DNA from: Trichosphaerium sp. ATCC 40318
Taxonomy: Eukaryota > Discosea > Flabellinia > Trichosidae
Length of the DNA: 64,000 nt
NCBI GenBank assembly: GCA_038496445.1
Contig: JALMLS010000015.1
Coordinates: 682,001 to 746,000, forward strand
Direction: 5' to 3'
Under the pieces are notes generated by a model. That model did no database searches. It saw only the letters and a program-made list of their open reading frames with translations, and was not told where the DNA came from. Shown in pieces: positions 1 through 12,978 of the stretch. The number at the start of each line of letters is the position of its first letter. Within the stretch, counting starts at the first letter, position 1. The translations under genes and the position numbers were made by a program.

Positions 1-73
1 TTTTTTTCACAACTTGTTTAATCTGGAAAACTGGTGTCACAGGTTGTAGCTTTTTTATTTTTGAAACGAAATG

Positions 74-2574
74 TTATAAGGCTGAGTTATTTACTTGGTT
101 CATGGCAAGTTGTTCTTTTGGTTTTCTGAGAGACCAAGGTACAATCACCTTTCTTAGAGGTCGAAAGACAAACACAGCTACGATTATCACTGCCAAAATC
201 TAAAAAAATGACAATTAAGTGGAAATGTTTCCTACGAGTTACAAAGACAACTTACCAATAAGAATCCAAATGTTACTCCAAGTGATATTGCTATTGTGGT
301 GCTATCACTGGAGCATTCTCCTGCTATGATAAGCAATACAAGTCCAGTTGACAAAAGTTGTTGCTCATGATCAACACAATCACGAGTGATTACTTGAACA
401 GTCCCATTTATACAAGGTGATGAAATAACATTGATCTCTTTATCAGATGATGTGTCCACTCCTGATACATCAATCACAAATGAACTGTTTGGTAATATCA
501 CTAAGCATCCTAAATACATTGTTACTTATTAATATACTACAATACTTTACCTTTTACAGTAAGAATAGGAGTTGTTTCATCATCGAATACTAGAATCACT
601 TCACCTTTGTTTATGAAATCACCTTCGATCACTGTAGGCGCTATTATGCTCACAGAAGTATCGGATGGTACTACAACGTTCGTTTCAATGACGCATGTTG
701 TCATTGGATCGCATTGAAGACAAGAATTACTCTCACATTCAACTGTTTTGTTGTGAAAACTTGGAGTAGTTGTGTTCACAACTGTATTGTTTGGAGCACT
801 TGGAAATACTGATGGAGATACAGGCGAATGTGTAGATGGAATAGAGGTTGCTGCTGACGGAAAATTTGTTGGTGGTAAAGTGTTGTTTGTTGCTATCAAA
901 ATAATTAATAGTGAACTGCTTTGTTAATTACGTACAACAATTAAATAAATAATCACGTGATTGAATAAAGGCAGTGTATTGGTTTGTTTCTGATGATAGC
1001 AACACCTTTGATTTTGAAGTTAATAACAATGGAAGAGAAAGTAAACGACGTACAACAAGAAGGCAGTATTGTTTGTCAAGAATGCCTTGGATTACTGTTA
1101 GATTACCATTTTGAGTTGTTATTTCCTTCTGTAATGTGTTATTCTACATAACATGTTAACTCCAAAAGTTTGCGTATTAGCAATACCATTTGTGGACTTG
1201 AGGAAAATGATACTGTACTTGTACTTTCGTTGAAGTGAATATAGATGAAAGGAGATACTTGTGATATATCTTTCGTGTTTACAGCTGTTGTAGGAGCTTC
1301 ATCAAACGGCAGACGATGTTCGAATAAGGGTATGGGAATTGTCCATATCATTGTTATTTGTGGGTGGAATAGTGTAAGCGTTGTAAATCCAAAAAGTGTA
1401 AAAACAGAAATTCCTGTTTCTAGGAGTGTTTGCATAACACCAGACCTTCCTGAATTAAACTCAAGAAATTGAATTGATTGTATTCCAGTTTGATTGAAAA
1501 CATTGAAAGCCTTTCTATCATTCTCCCCAAACTAAAATTATTAACGGCTTTGTCAATTATAAGAACGTACAAAGGTAAACCCAGATGTATTAAAGATTTG
1601 AAGGGTCACATTATTTTCATAAGCGCGCATCTGATATAAAAAAGTAGTTGTTGTTTTTATGAGTGTGAATGTCGAATCTAATCCTGTATCATTTGTATCT
1701 ACATTAAGTAAGTGGACCGATGCGATAAGATAGTATACGGTGAATGAGTGTTGGTTCTTTGTATTGATGAATCTCAAACATCTTTTCTGTGCTCTCCTCT
1801 GTGTTAATAAAATGAACAAAATATCTACCTAAAACTTGTCATCTTCAACATCTATTGTTTAGATTCGCACCTGCATTTGAAAGGAATGTGTATGACATTG
1901 CGAAGTCTGCTTGACCTTCAAACGATACAGTAGAATTTATCAAAATCGCCTAAAATAAAAACCCTGTCAACACGTGATACGAAGAAAGTAATTTCTTGGA
2001 ACCTTCGTTGGCATGTCAAGGCTCAAGAATATTGCGCCAAAGCTAGTTTCATTTCTATGCATCACAACAAATTTTGGATAATCGTTTAGGTCGACATCAT
2101 TGGTTAACTTGGGTTCTCTGACGCCTGGAATGAAGAAAGGCGTGAACGTTTGGTTGCCAGCAAGCCAATCTATTGCCGATAGATAAGTAAAAATAAAACA
2201 TGTTCTTTGCTTACCATCAATGGTAGTCACTGATATAGTTATACCGGGAATAGCAAACACTACAAAGCAGGTAAAAAGAGTGTAATATTTAGAGTGTAAT
2301 TTTTATTTCAGGTGCACCTGCGTTTGCTGCGAAGATATAGTATGTGGTGTCACGTGTTTCTAAACAGCCCATATTCGATACGCCAATTGACGATATTCCA
2401 GGACCTTGTAATATGTGACGCGACTCAAAAAACTCATCTAATGGCGGTGTTGACGCGAACGCTGCTACAAAATAAAATAAACATCAATATCTCTGTCTAT
2501 CTATTTGAGTTTCATTACCAGGCATTGATAATACGATTGAGTACATCATAATACTCACAACATAACTAAACATC
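74..2574 (-). CDS. Mosaic surface protein, type I end (copy A1')
   Basis: Multi-exon gene read on the minus strand. Start codon at 2572-2574 opens a hydrophobic signal-peptide exon, followed by an exon with the CLETRDTTYYIFAA motif (about 2320-2460). Next come a DWLAGNQTFTPFFIPG exon (about 2000-2170), further ectodomain exons to about 1150, and a Pro/Thr/Ser stalk running into a CDPMTTC cysteine exon (537-890). An exon with FVIDVSGVDTSSDK and CINGTVQVIT (about 245-510) enters a transmembrane helix, and the last exon encodes a short basic tail (RPLR, VPWS). Stop TAA at 74-76. Several NxT/S sequons are present. It is a near-copy, in inverted orientation, of the gene at 32686-35264, with a slightly earlier stop. 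No known family is recognised. By architecture it is a type I membrane protein exposed at the cell surface; its ligand is unknown. Confidence 0.75.
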
Positions 2575-2619
2575 TGCTTGTTCTTCGGATATTTCTATTT
2601 CTATGTGGTTGAGATTGTT

Positions 2620-2625
2620 CACGTG
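2620..2625. promoter_or_regulatory. CACGTG box upstream of A1'
   Basis: Palindromic CACGTG about 46 bp upstream of the start codon at 2574. The same box occurs 45 bp upstream of the inverted sister gene at 32686. A bHLH/E-box-type binding site is an inference. Confidence 0.4.
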
Positions 2626-2866
2626 TTGATATGACTATTTGGGTCAAGACTATTAGAACGGACACATACCATTTAAAGCAACAAGGCTATCAAGCTGTTA
2701 CAACTAGTACTATTTTTCCTAACCACATATTTCAGGCTAGTCGGTTGTAGCATTGAATTCAATTGTCCTAGCAAGTATATTGTAACACTGATTTGAAAAA
2801 AAAACAAGTTGGTAGCTGCCGCTAAAAAAAAATACAACATTTAATTGAAAAAATGGAGATTAGGGA

Positions 2867-5314
2867 TTATTTGTTTGATTGTTTTGTAACACTTGTTGAT
2901 TGGTTTACTTGACTCATAGCTTCTAATTCGTTTTTTCTGAAAGACCAAGGTACAATTGCCTTTCGGAGAGGTTTGACCACAAATACAGAAATGATGAAAG
3001 CAATACATACCTGTTTCAAAAAATTGTTAAAGTTGGAGCTTTGTGAAAGTAATGATACTACATACCAACAAGAATCCAAATGTTACACCAAGTGCTATTG
3101 CCATAGTACTACTCTCAGTAGAACATGCCTGTTCTGATAAAAATAAAGCAAGTCCTGTTGTTGAAAGTTGCTGTTCATGATCAACACAATCGTATGTGAT
3201 GACTTGAACAGTCCCATTTATACAAGGCGATGAAATAGCATTGATCACTTTATCAGATGATGTGTCCACTCCTGATACATCAATCACAAATGAACTGTTT
3301 TGTAGTATCACTAAGCATCCTAGAGTAAATAGTTAATACAATAATTTAAAGTTGTAGATATACCTTTTACAGTAAGAATGGGAGTTGTTTCATCATCGAA
3401 TACTAGAATCACTTCACCTTTGTTTATGAAATCACCTTCAATCACTGTAGGCGCACTCACAGTTACAGTGGTATCAGGAGTGATGATAATATCTGATTCA
3501 ATGACACATGTTGTCATAGAATCGCATTTAAGACACAAACTATTTGTGCATGTCGTGATAGGAGGGATGTGTGGTAGAGGAGGTGATGGTACAGCAGTTG
3601 GAGAAGCAGCTGGGGAGATAAGAGGAGGTAGGTTTGTATTCGCTAGGCAAATGTAAATATGCCAAATAAGTAAGAAACCTACATACGAGTACAAGTGAAT
3701 AAGTCTGCACGGGGTTCAATAAACGCAATGAATTCTTCTTGGTCTGCCAGTAATACCTTCGTATGTTAGAAATAAAAACAAATAACTTTTAAGGAAAACC
3801 ATACGATAAGATTACACCGGTTTCTGTCAAGGATACCTTCTAACACTGACGAATAAATAGTCTCAACACTTGGTACCATCTTTGTTAAAGGATTTTCCTA
3901 CGCAAATTAGTTTTGTGCTACTGTTGTAGATGTACCAGTTGCGGAGTAGAAGAAAACATCATTGTATCATTGTCACTGTCATACCGCAAGTACACGAATG
4001 GAGATACTGGTGATATATCAAACGTGTTTACTGCAGTTGATGGTGCTGTATCACGAGATTCTTGATGCTCTGAAATAAAAAATGCCATTTCACATGTTAC
4101 AGGGGACACATCAAACAATGCTGTAATGGTAGAAGCCAAAGTATCAATTTGAAGGACCAAAGATGACGTAGCTGGATTATAGTCAAGGAACACTATCTTT
4201 CTTATATCATCAGTTTGATTCAATACATATTGTGTAGCATTCTGAAGTAATGTTAGCACTTGATCAAACAAAGTTGTTAAACACGTACGTTCTGTAGAAA
4301 CGTCTCAGAGAATGTGAACTTGATATTCTTATCAATCTCATTTATTGATGCATGTAAAAAACACGTAGAACTAAGTACTGTGAACTCTGAACCTATTCTA
4401 CCCACATCTACCTCACCTGCACTCACGTTAAGTACTATAAGTATTGTTTTTGTTTTGAAGTACTTAGTATAGGTCCTGTTGTTTGGCTTAACTCAAAAGT
4501 ACTTGCAAAATCACCAATTTCCACAAAATGAAAATTAGCAAAGTATTGACCTAACAATCAGTTAGAGCCTAAATCATAGTTTTGTCGTACCAAATCTTGA
4601 GAGGAATGTATGTGACTTCACAATACTAGAGTCTACATTTGGAAATGCTATTGAATTGACTGAAATGTTCTTATGAAGCACGTTCGTTAGTATCAGATAA
4701 AGGCTGATATTGCACCTTCGCTGCTAGATTGAGGTTGAAGAATGTAACTCTAAATTCTATTCCGTCTGTGTGTAACATAGCAAACGTAAGAGAATCACTT
4801 ATATCGATTGAAAGAGTGAGCTCAGGGGATTTAATGCCTGGAATGAACAAAGGCTCAAACGTTGGATTTCCAGCAAGCCAATCTACTTCGAGTCAATGAA
4901 ATATAGATTACTAAAAAAGATTACCATCTAACGTTGTCACTCGGAGTACTGTGCCGTCTATTGGCCCGTCTACAATAAAGTTATTTCTATACGAGTCTAC
5001 CAGAGATTTTTTCAAACAAGTTCAGATACTTTTGAATTTATCACTACAAAAAGATTAATTCGCACCAGCGAACCCGTCAGCAGCGAAAATATAATACGTT
5101 GTATTGTATGTTTCCAAAGCGCCCATAACTGGTGCTGAAGTAACGCTTACGTTCGGTGTTTCAAGTATTTCACTAGAATCAAAAAACTCATCCAATGGTG
5201 GTGTTTGCGCGAAGGATACTAACCATCAATTAAAACACAACTAAATGACAACATACCTGTTGATAACAATATCGAGAAAGCCAACAAAAATGTAGGCGAT
5301 GCAGTACATACCAT
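2867..5314 (-). CDS. Mosaic surface protein, type II front joined to type I end
   Basis: Start at 5312-5314 gives a signal peptide exon (MVCTASPTFLLAFSI). It is followed by PPLDEFFDSSEILETP (about 5080-5210), a short exon with VLRVTTLDG, a DWLAGNPTFEPLFIPGI exon (about 4690-4890), a cysteine-bearing exon with STCFLHASINEI, and an NQTDDIRKIVFLDYNP exon (3918-4255). These modules match the type II genes at 24341 and 50919. The stalk exon (about 3540-3640) begins like the type II stalk, then switches to CLKCDSMTTC and continues with the type I transmembrane end. That end carries VSGVDTSSDK, a hydrophobic helix, and VVKPLRKAIVPWSFRK before the stop at 2867-2869. It is a natural chimera of the two gene types, and no disabling break was noticed. 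Confidence 0.72.
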
Positions 5315-5347
5315 GTTATCAAAAATCAGCTTCTTCTCGTGTACTAT

Positions 5348-5353
5348 CACGTG
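5348..5353. promoter_or_regulatory. CACGTG box upstream of the chimeric gene
   Basis: CACGTG inside a TATCACGTGATA palindrome, 34 bp upstream of the start codon at 5314. Confidence 0.4.
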
Positions 5354-5730
5354 ATAGTGCTATTAAGGATGGTATATTAAGGATCATTTAAAACAAGCGC
5401 TAAAAATAACAATTCTCAAATCCGTACAAGATAACCTCTTCGATAATCTCAGAATTTGAAGCAGCGACCATCAATAAACCATGATAACTTTGAAACATTG
5501 TAATAATAACATAAACAAACGCCTTAAAAAAGACTGGCATTGCTCAATCATACATGCTTGCTTTCACATCTTCATCCATTGATTAATTGTCTTCATTAGG
5601 TACCTTGTTTTTACTACTCTAAATTAGTACCCATAGTAACTTTATGCAGTATGGCAGACATGAAAGCGGTTATAAATCTAATCAATATTTGTTTATACAG
5701 CAGGAAGGATAGTATATACATGAACATCTC
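5354..5730. other. Intergenic stretch, no gene seen
   Basis: AT-rich spacer between the chimeric surface-protein gene and the F-box/PH gene. No reading frame, RNA or repeat that I can support. Confidence 0.5.
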
Positions 5731-6389
5731 TCATTTTCCTGCAATATTACATAGTTCTACTCCTAAAATCATGTGTTCTACCCAGTCTTTTCTCTACAAA
5801 AACGTGTTAAAACAAAACCAAAGTTAAGTAGAAACTCATCAATAAGATAAAAATCACGTGCTTCTTCCTCTGTAGTAACATATAAGATTATCATTCTTTC
5901 ACGTCCGTCCCATTTTTGCATAAAGGACCATGTAAAGTGACGTTCTGCACTCATCCTATCCTCAACCTGTATTTTTGATATATCAATGAGCGGGATTGTT
6001 TCCTTTATCTTGTTTTGCTATCAGCAGTTATATTACCAAACAAAAAAAACTCTAACAAACCTTTTGCATGGTTAATGTATTAATTCCCAAATCAGAGTAA
6101 TAAGGCCTCCACGGACCAATTCCATAAGTTCGTCTTTTTCTCATAATGTACCCTTGCTTTGGCACAAGCTTGAAGCGCTAAATACACTCATTTATTAAAC
6201 ACGTTGTTTCCCAACAATTGATACAGTAGTATCAATTAATCGTGCCTTGTACAGTAAACTCTTATTTGTGACATCACAATAGACTGTATTTAATGTCCTT
6301 ACAATTTTCATCATTTTAACTGTCTTAACGTTATCTACAATAAGATACACGATCTCTGGAGGTAATCGAAGAGTGTCATTACGCGACAT
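5731..6389 (-). CDS. F-box plus PH-domain protein
   Basis: Four exons: 6225-6389, 6061-6177, 5836-6017, 5731-5791, giving about 174 residues. Exon 1 starts at ATG 6387-6389 (a longer frame upstream exists but this ATG directly precedes the domain) and carries an F-box-like helix pair (LRLPPEIVYLIVDN, then VKMMKIVRTLNTVYCDV). Exons 2-4 read as a pleckstrin-homology domain: GYIMRKRRTYGIGPWRPYY as the first strands, NTLTMQKQNKIKETIPLIDI in the middle, RMIILYVTT, FYLID and the final helix KDWVEHMILGVEL with its conserved Trp. The last splice is set by the need to keep that helix in frame (phase 2, 45-nt intron). Expected role: a phosphoinositide- or membrane-bound substrate adaptor of an SCF ubiquitin ligase. 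F-box assignment is moderate and PH assignment strong. Confidence 0.65.
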
Positions 6390-6781
6390 TGTTACAAACA
6401 AATAGAAAAAAAGTTCAGTCAAAATCGCCGGCAAGCACACGTGGTTACAATAGCTTCTTTGCACATATAAATTTATGTATTAACGCAGAAAGGTTTAGAT
6501 CTGTTTAGCTGGACTGTTATGTTCGCGGCTCTGTATCCCCTTTAGAAATTGAACAATTAATTAACAAGATAACTCAAAGGCACTATTGTTTACAACAATC
6601 TACATATTTATTCTGAACTTCCTTCACGTAGAAGTCGTTTTACCATGTTTACAACGAGGATAGACCTAATAATAAATGATTATTTATAAAAACTCTTCGA
6701 CTTGTTTTAAAAAAAAGCAGCTTTATCACGTGTAATATCACGTGTTTTTCAGGTTTAAAATTGTTATCATAAAAAGGTTAA
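6390..6781. other. Intergenic stretch, no gene seen
   Basis: Spacer between two minus-strand genes. It holds two CACGTG boxes about 15 bp apart near 6726-6746, downstream of the kinase stop codon, and otherwise only AT-rich sequence. Confidence 0.5.
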
Positions 6782-9700
6782 TTACCTTGCATTTTGAACA
6801 ATCTTACGTAGAGCAGCTCCGTATTTTTGTACCAAATCACTGTGTCGCTTATGTTCAGCGAACAATAAGTTGACAATTTTAAGAATATTTAGTTTTGCCA
6901 AGGATTCAAGGTTTGGATTTTGGAGTATCTGAGCAAGAAGAACGGATACAAAATTCTGTTTGAAGAGACTCTGGTTCACGTGGTGAGACTTTGAGACGAT
7001 GAGTTGGATCGGTTCGGAAACTTTATGACCACCTAAGAACAAAAGCTTTAGAAAGAGAAAATTTCCACAAAAGTCGGAATGTTTTATCTTCTTGAGACGT
7101 ATGCGTACCAATATTGTTTGTTTGATGACCTAAAATAAATGCACTAACTATACAAGAAGCATTTTCAGGCTTAGCAAATTCCCTTCCTACTTTCTTGTGC
7201 TCAAAAGTCATCCAATTTGATAAAGCATCAAGAGCATCAACATAGTAACAGTTATCTTTTAGAAGACTGACATAAAGTTCTACGTAGAATTATAAGACAT
7301 CGCCACAATATTCATAAATAACACTTACTTAGACAGTCATGGTTCCATAGCATCTTTCTCACACGATCAGATGTTGAAGGGAAGTCAAGTAGTATTGGTA
7401 AAGTCAAGTTTCTTAAAACATATCCAGGGTCACCTGATTCTTTCTTTGTTGGTCCAATTAGATGTGGTATAACGCCAGCTTCAGCTGCAATTGATTGATG
7501 AATACGATTAAATTGAAGGAGATAATATAAACAACTAATAGTCTGATTGGCGATTTCCTAAACAAGCATATAAATAAACAAGTTCGTTATCTTTTGGATT
7601 TTGGCAACTTGTTGCTCAAAAATGTAATTGATTATTATTAACGCACGTGTTCCTTTTTAACACGCTTTTTTCTGTCGAGTATACCAACAAGTGTTTGAAT
7701 ATAGTTAAGTTCTGCGACTTTATCTCTTGTCGTTGTATCCAAGCAAAGGTTTTTAAGCTAAAAAAACAAAGTAAGCTCTTTGCTTTGAACCTATAAAAAG
7801 CATTCCATAATAATTAGGTTATACGTACTATCTTTAATAGCTTAAGCAGTAATGTATTATCAATTTGATTACCCTCAAGAAGTCTTTGAATTGCTGCAAT
7901 AATAGAGTTAGTTCAAAGGAAAAACTAATAATTGCTAGTCATGTAAAATCGCACGTGTTAATGTATCTTCTCTGCACATGCGCTGCTTTACATCAGCGTC
8001 AGATTGAGATATATAAGATAAAATACTCGTCACATGATCAATATAAGCTTGCAACCTTCCTAAATTCTTCTTCTTTGCTACACGCATCTTTTTATCAACG
8101 CTACAAAGAACTTACAAACAGAACAACTTCCCAAAAAAGAAGAAAAACATCATCGTTGTAAAGAAGACGTACGCCAAATTCACTAGAGTTGTAGCAAGAC
8201 GTTGTAGAAGATCCGATCGTACAAGTAATCTACAGAAAGCTTTTTTTGGTGCTTTATCCTATACCATAAAGTCAACAGAAATTCTCAAAACAACATGAAG
8301 AAAACTAGTAACCTGTAATTTGAAAATACTCCATAGGGATTCAATTGAATAGTGCACAATACTTCTAAACTCCTTGTAGTTTTCATCAAGCATATCAACA
8401 AGCGTAGATAAAGCGCTAATATAAAAATTAAATTCACATGATAAAACACGTGATTAGAACGTACTCGCAAGCTATAAACATTTGAAGAGTTGATATTCGT
8501 CTTGAACAAATAACTTTGATTATACGAGCGCTTTCTTTTCTAATCTCTTTTGATGACTTTGAATCTGTATACTTAATCATAACTGGTATACCTCCTAATA
8601 AAGAGTCAACGCAACACCCCAGCACGCCAAAAAATTTCTTTCAAGGAAATTCTATAAATAGATACTACACATACCCATTAAGCACATATTCATAGCGCAT
8701 TTGCTGTTACATGAAATCATCGCATTTACAAGCTTAAATACTTGAAATACTACTTTTAAGTCTTTGGACTTCAGGTGATCCACAAGAGGGATATAGTTTG
8801 CCTTCAAAAGGAATGACGAATCACCAATTTGCATACCATGAAGAATTTGAATCTAAATAATTTCTTAGCAAACTTCTAACGAAACTTGTGAAGTTAATGT
8901 AATAAAATAACATACTAGATCTTTGCACGTGTCAATTATATCTTGACTTTCTTCTACAGACTCAAGAAGTGCCATTTTTTTGTTAAAATCTACCAGACAT
9001 TTTTCTCTGTAGATATTTATACCTCCAACTGCAAAAATTAGTTGAAAATATTGTACGAAGAAAAAAAAAAATTTCTGCAACGTTACTAAATATCTTTTTG
9101 ATGGTCTCTATGATGGAAAATAAAGTTGTAAACAACTACTTACAATCATCTTCTTCCCCATCATCACCTTGCATCTCATCTAAAGTATCAAGAGTATCCG
9201 GCGCCTTATACATTTACCATTAGAACTTCATATAACACAAAGTTAAATACGTACATAACTCGCTGTTCGTGCTTCTAAATTAGCTTGTAACTTTCCGTGA
9301 AAGTCTTGTCCTATATCCTCAAACTCATCCCCAAAGTCAATACCCTCTATGAAAGACAGTTAGTTATTGTTTTCCCATTGTAATTGGGGTAGGCTCGCGG
9401 TACCTCCAAAATCGTCATCATCAACTTCTTCAAACTTTGTCAACTGAAGTGTTTCAAACACACTATTCATAGAGTGTTGACGACTTCTTGGCAAAGACCC
9501 ACGTGTTGCACCACCATTATTTTCATCAAAATTTGCTAACGAATCTCCCAATTCCACCCTGCAAGTAATATAAACAAAAAAACACTGAAAAAAAACAACA
9601 ATATATCTAAGATACAAACCCACTACAACACATTCAGTGCTCCTCACAAAGAAGGACAGAAAAAACCATAAAATAACAATAAATGAAGATCTCTATCCTT

Positions 9701-12544
9701 CCAAATAACAAACAACAATCACAAACACTCTGCATCTCCGCTGACTGCAAGCGACAGCAAAACCAAAACCAAAACCACAAAAAAAAATCTTTTGTCTCAA
9801 AAAGGATTTTAAAAAAAACGGACCTGTTATTGATTGCAAGCCGTCCACTATGAGAACGAGTAAGCAAGTCATCTGTACTACAGTATTGTGTTGTTGTATA
9901 GAAGCACGAGAACAATTGCACGTGTGGAAATGTTTCAGTAAAACAACAAATCACGTACGGAAAACCTCCAGCGGTTGTAGGGCTACCGACAAGGCTCTCA
10001 TAGTTGCTTGCTCCGAAATCGTTATCAATAGCATGATCTTCTGGTATTTCCTTCCATCTATCAAGGTCTAACTTTGATTCTTTCCTTGGATGTTGAGGTG
10101 CTTGACGTCTTTTCTTCCTGTGAACTTGTATTACTGGAGACATGCTTCGTTCCTGTGAAGTATTACAGTTAGGATGGTAAATGTGCTCGTTTTTTAAGTG
10201 GCTTGCTTACACTACCAGTTCGGTGACCGCGAATCGTTTTTTCGTCTGGTTTAGGAGTAGTTCTGGAAATGTTAAGAAAAAAACCGCGTTTTGTGTTTTT
10301 CAAATGGTACGTACAATGGATCTATTGTTTGTAAATTGTCAATCCCACCGCGCTGAAAAGCCTTCAAAGCATCTTGATAACGCTTTATTTCATGGACAGA
10401 TGAACGAAGAAGTGTATCCAAACGACCAGATTCTTTTAGCTAAAAAAAAACAAACAAATAAGTAAACCAAACGCACACGCCTTAGAAGTATTATTGTAAA
10501 CCCTCTTTCCTTTTAATTAAGGCTCAAGAGTTGATTTTATATAAATTCAAAATAAAAAAATCACGTGATATATTTTTACGCAAGTGTATTGTTGGAAACA
10601 TACCGTAAGTCTTGCTTCTTTTAACCAAGAGTGTTTAAACAATTTTTTTCCTTCAACACGAAGATTTACATCTTTTTGAAAACATTGCATGAGAAAATCT
10701 TTGGCTCTCTAAGGGTTGTAGATGTTACTCGTAGAAAATAAAGACAAGTACGAGAAAAAGTCCAAAACAAAAAAAGGAGAAAAATATGGCAAAGAACGCT
10801 TGGAACCACGAAAAACGTACTTTAGATACACCAGAGGGGAGAGGAGGGTGATCATCTGTAAATATACGATATAGCGCAGCCGCTGGCTGCCTAAGGCCGT
10901 CAATAAGAGCGCTGCAAGGTATTACACTAGCTACGACTGGTTTTGTTTCAGAAAATGGGCTTTAAAGAATAGAAAAATAGTTGCTTTCCTTGGAAAGCTT
11001 TTGTAATACTCACAGTTCAAAGTATGGCGGATTTCCTGTCAATAATTCAATAGCAGTACAACCTACACTCCAAATATCACAGGCAGCTGAGAAACCGCCC
11101 AGTGCAATGAGCTCCGGTGCCACTAGAATAGCGTGTAAGAATCGTAAATAAAAAATACTTCATGTACTCCAATACGGTGATCCAGCTACCGAATCTTCTC
11201 TTCTCATATCACTTAGTTTTGTAGCCACACCAAAATCCTAAAGGACGGATTGTAAGCCAAAAAAAGCGAGCTCAAAGAGTAAAAAGGAAAAAATTAAAAT
11301 ACGGAAAAATAAAATTTTGGTTTGTTTCGTTTTTCTTCATTATTTACCGCAAGTTTTATAGATCCATCTGTTGATACTAAAATGTTCGCGCCTATGATGC
11401 GTGAGAAGTAGTACGAACGTCGCTTTTATTCATAAAACTGAAAAACCGTAAAAAAAAGATTGCTTTTGAAAAATGCTAAAACGATTTATCCTGCACTGCG
11501 TACCTTTAATATCTCGATGAATGACACCCTGGTCGTGAAGATAAACAAGTCCTTTCAATACTTGAGCTAAGTAAACAGCTACAAGACGCTCTGGAAATGA
11601 TCCATGGTGTCTCACCATATCAGCCAAAGATCCATTTTCAACATACCTAACAGTTTTCGTAAATAAAAAAAATCACGTGATTAATTCTGTAGAAGAAAAA
11701 AATTGGTTCCACGGATGTCACTTGTGTATTTTCAAATCAAGAACACAGAAAAAGCAACACAACTCCAATTGGCTTTAGTGTCTAGATGGATAGTATTGTT
11801 TACGTACTCCATTACAATTGAGATGCAATTTTTTTGAATCTTATGACCAATGTATCGAACAATATTGTTATGGTTTAGCACCTTCAATAGGTCGATCTCC
11901 ATCTGTTTTATATTGTTAGGGTTACTCATAGATTTTACAAGGGAATCCTATAACTACAAAGGCAGAAGCGCACGCCGAGAGTTGAGAGAAGAAGAAACTT
12001 GAGAGTGAGGAGCGCACTTCAAAAAAAAAAAAAATAAAACCGAAATTTAGCAAAAGAGTCCGGCGTATAGACCCCGAAAAAGCACGTGTGTTTACCATAA
12101 AAGAGTCAATATCGTCGTATGTTATATCCGCGGACAAGTCTATTTTTTTAATAGCCGCGAAACTCCCCTTTGCTTTATGAATAGCCTTCCACACTGTCCT
12201 TTTAAATCTTGTTAGTAAAAGAGATAAAAGAGGCAATAAAATAAAAAAAATTATGTTTTTATTTTTACCCGTATCCACCTTCCCCAATCATCTCAATGGC
12301 AGTCTTATTGTATCCTTAGTAAAATAAAGGTGTATATAGTTGATTTTAATACGAAATTTGATTGCGTCCGTCAGGCGGACGGAAACGTTAATTAACAGCA
12401 TTCAATTTTGGTTAAAAGAGCTAGGTGGTTGCGTACAAAGCCACATATCGCGTTGTCTCCATCCATACTCTTTGGTATGGATGCCTTACGGTTTGCGTGT
12501 CGCCCTTCTACCCTTGGCGACAAGTAACGCTCTTTTGCGGCCAT
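6782..12544 (-). CDS. Cdc7/SepH/MAP3K-epsilon-type protein kinase with ARM-like C-terminus
   Basis: More than twenty exons. The first seventeen are 12437-12544, 12269-12303, 12096-12198, 11808-11947, 11504-11646, 11348-11391, 11168-11237, 11014-11122, 10821-10890, 10604-10708, 10315-10439, 10211-10262, 9959-10152, 9824-9877, 9404-9558, 9255-9346 and 9144-9204. The kinase domain follows about 36 residues: glycine loop GEGGYGTVWKA, catalytic lysine in [32 protein letters not shown], and [10 protein letters not shown] near its end. A basic linker (QVHRKKRRQ) and an acidic FGDEFEDIG segment precede armadillo-like helices ([28 protein letters not shown]), ending in LRKIVQNAR with stop at 6782-6784. 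This order is that of septation-initiation-network kinases (S. pombe Cdc7, A. nidulans SepH, plant MAP3K-epsilon), which act below a Spg1-type GTPase in cytokinesis. All catalytic motifs are present. Confidence 0.9.
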
Positions 12545-12978
12545 TGAGCTGAAACCGTGATAGCTTTAGCGCGTATGTGATTCATTATATTCAAGCAAGC
12601 TCTAAAATGGTTCCTAGACGTAGAATAGCGCCTTTACAACGTAACAAAGCAATCATCGTGTTCAACGTAGCGTCTTCGTTCTATTTCTGACCCACTGGTG
12701 CACAACCCAAACTTGTCATTCAAAGGAAGCCATACCTGGCGTCTTTGATAAACTGCAAAGTCTGCAACACGTTAAAACAATCAATAAACCATTCACAACT
12801 CAATTTAATAACTCTACAAGTGCGTGTTTGTGTTAGAAGTGTTTCAATTGCAATTAGCACAAGGACCAAAAATCAGAAAATAAAATAATTGAAGTCAACG
12901 CAGCGCAACCACAAATTCTCGTCAGTTCAATTCATTATTTCATAAAACAACTGAAACGCGTCTAAATTACAAAGGCGT
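12545..12978. promoter_or_regulatory. Divergent promoter region of kinase and seven-helix genes
   Basis: 434 bp between two start codons facing away from each other. A minus-strand open stretch at about 12655-12780 lacks a start codon and was not called. No clear promoter motif was identified. Confidence 0.35.

Noticed and set aside
9634-10143. Minus-strand frame of 169 codons as a separate gene
   Set aside because: It is kinase exon 13 read on through the following intron; the exon ends at a GTACGT donor at about 9958 and family similarity stops there.
12365-12385. Small inverted repeat CGTCCGTCAGGCGGACGG as a regulatory hairpin
   Set aside because: Falls inside the first intron of the kinase gene; too short and unsupported to call.
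12340-12552. Plus-strand frame of 70 codons
   Set aside because: Overlaps the first exon of the kinase on the opposite strand; that exon supplies the start and joins in phase to the glycine-loop exon.
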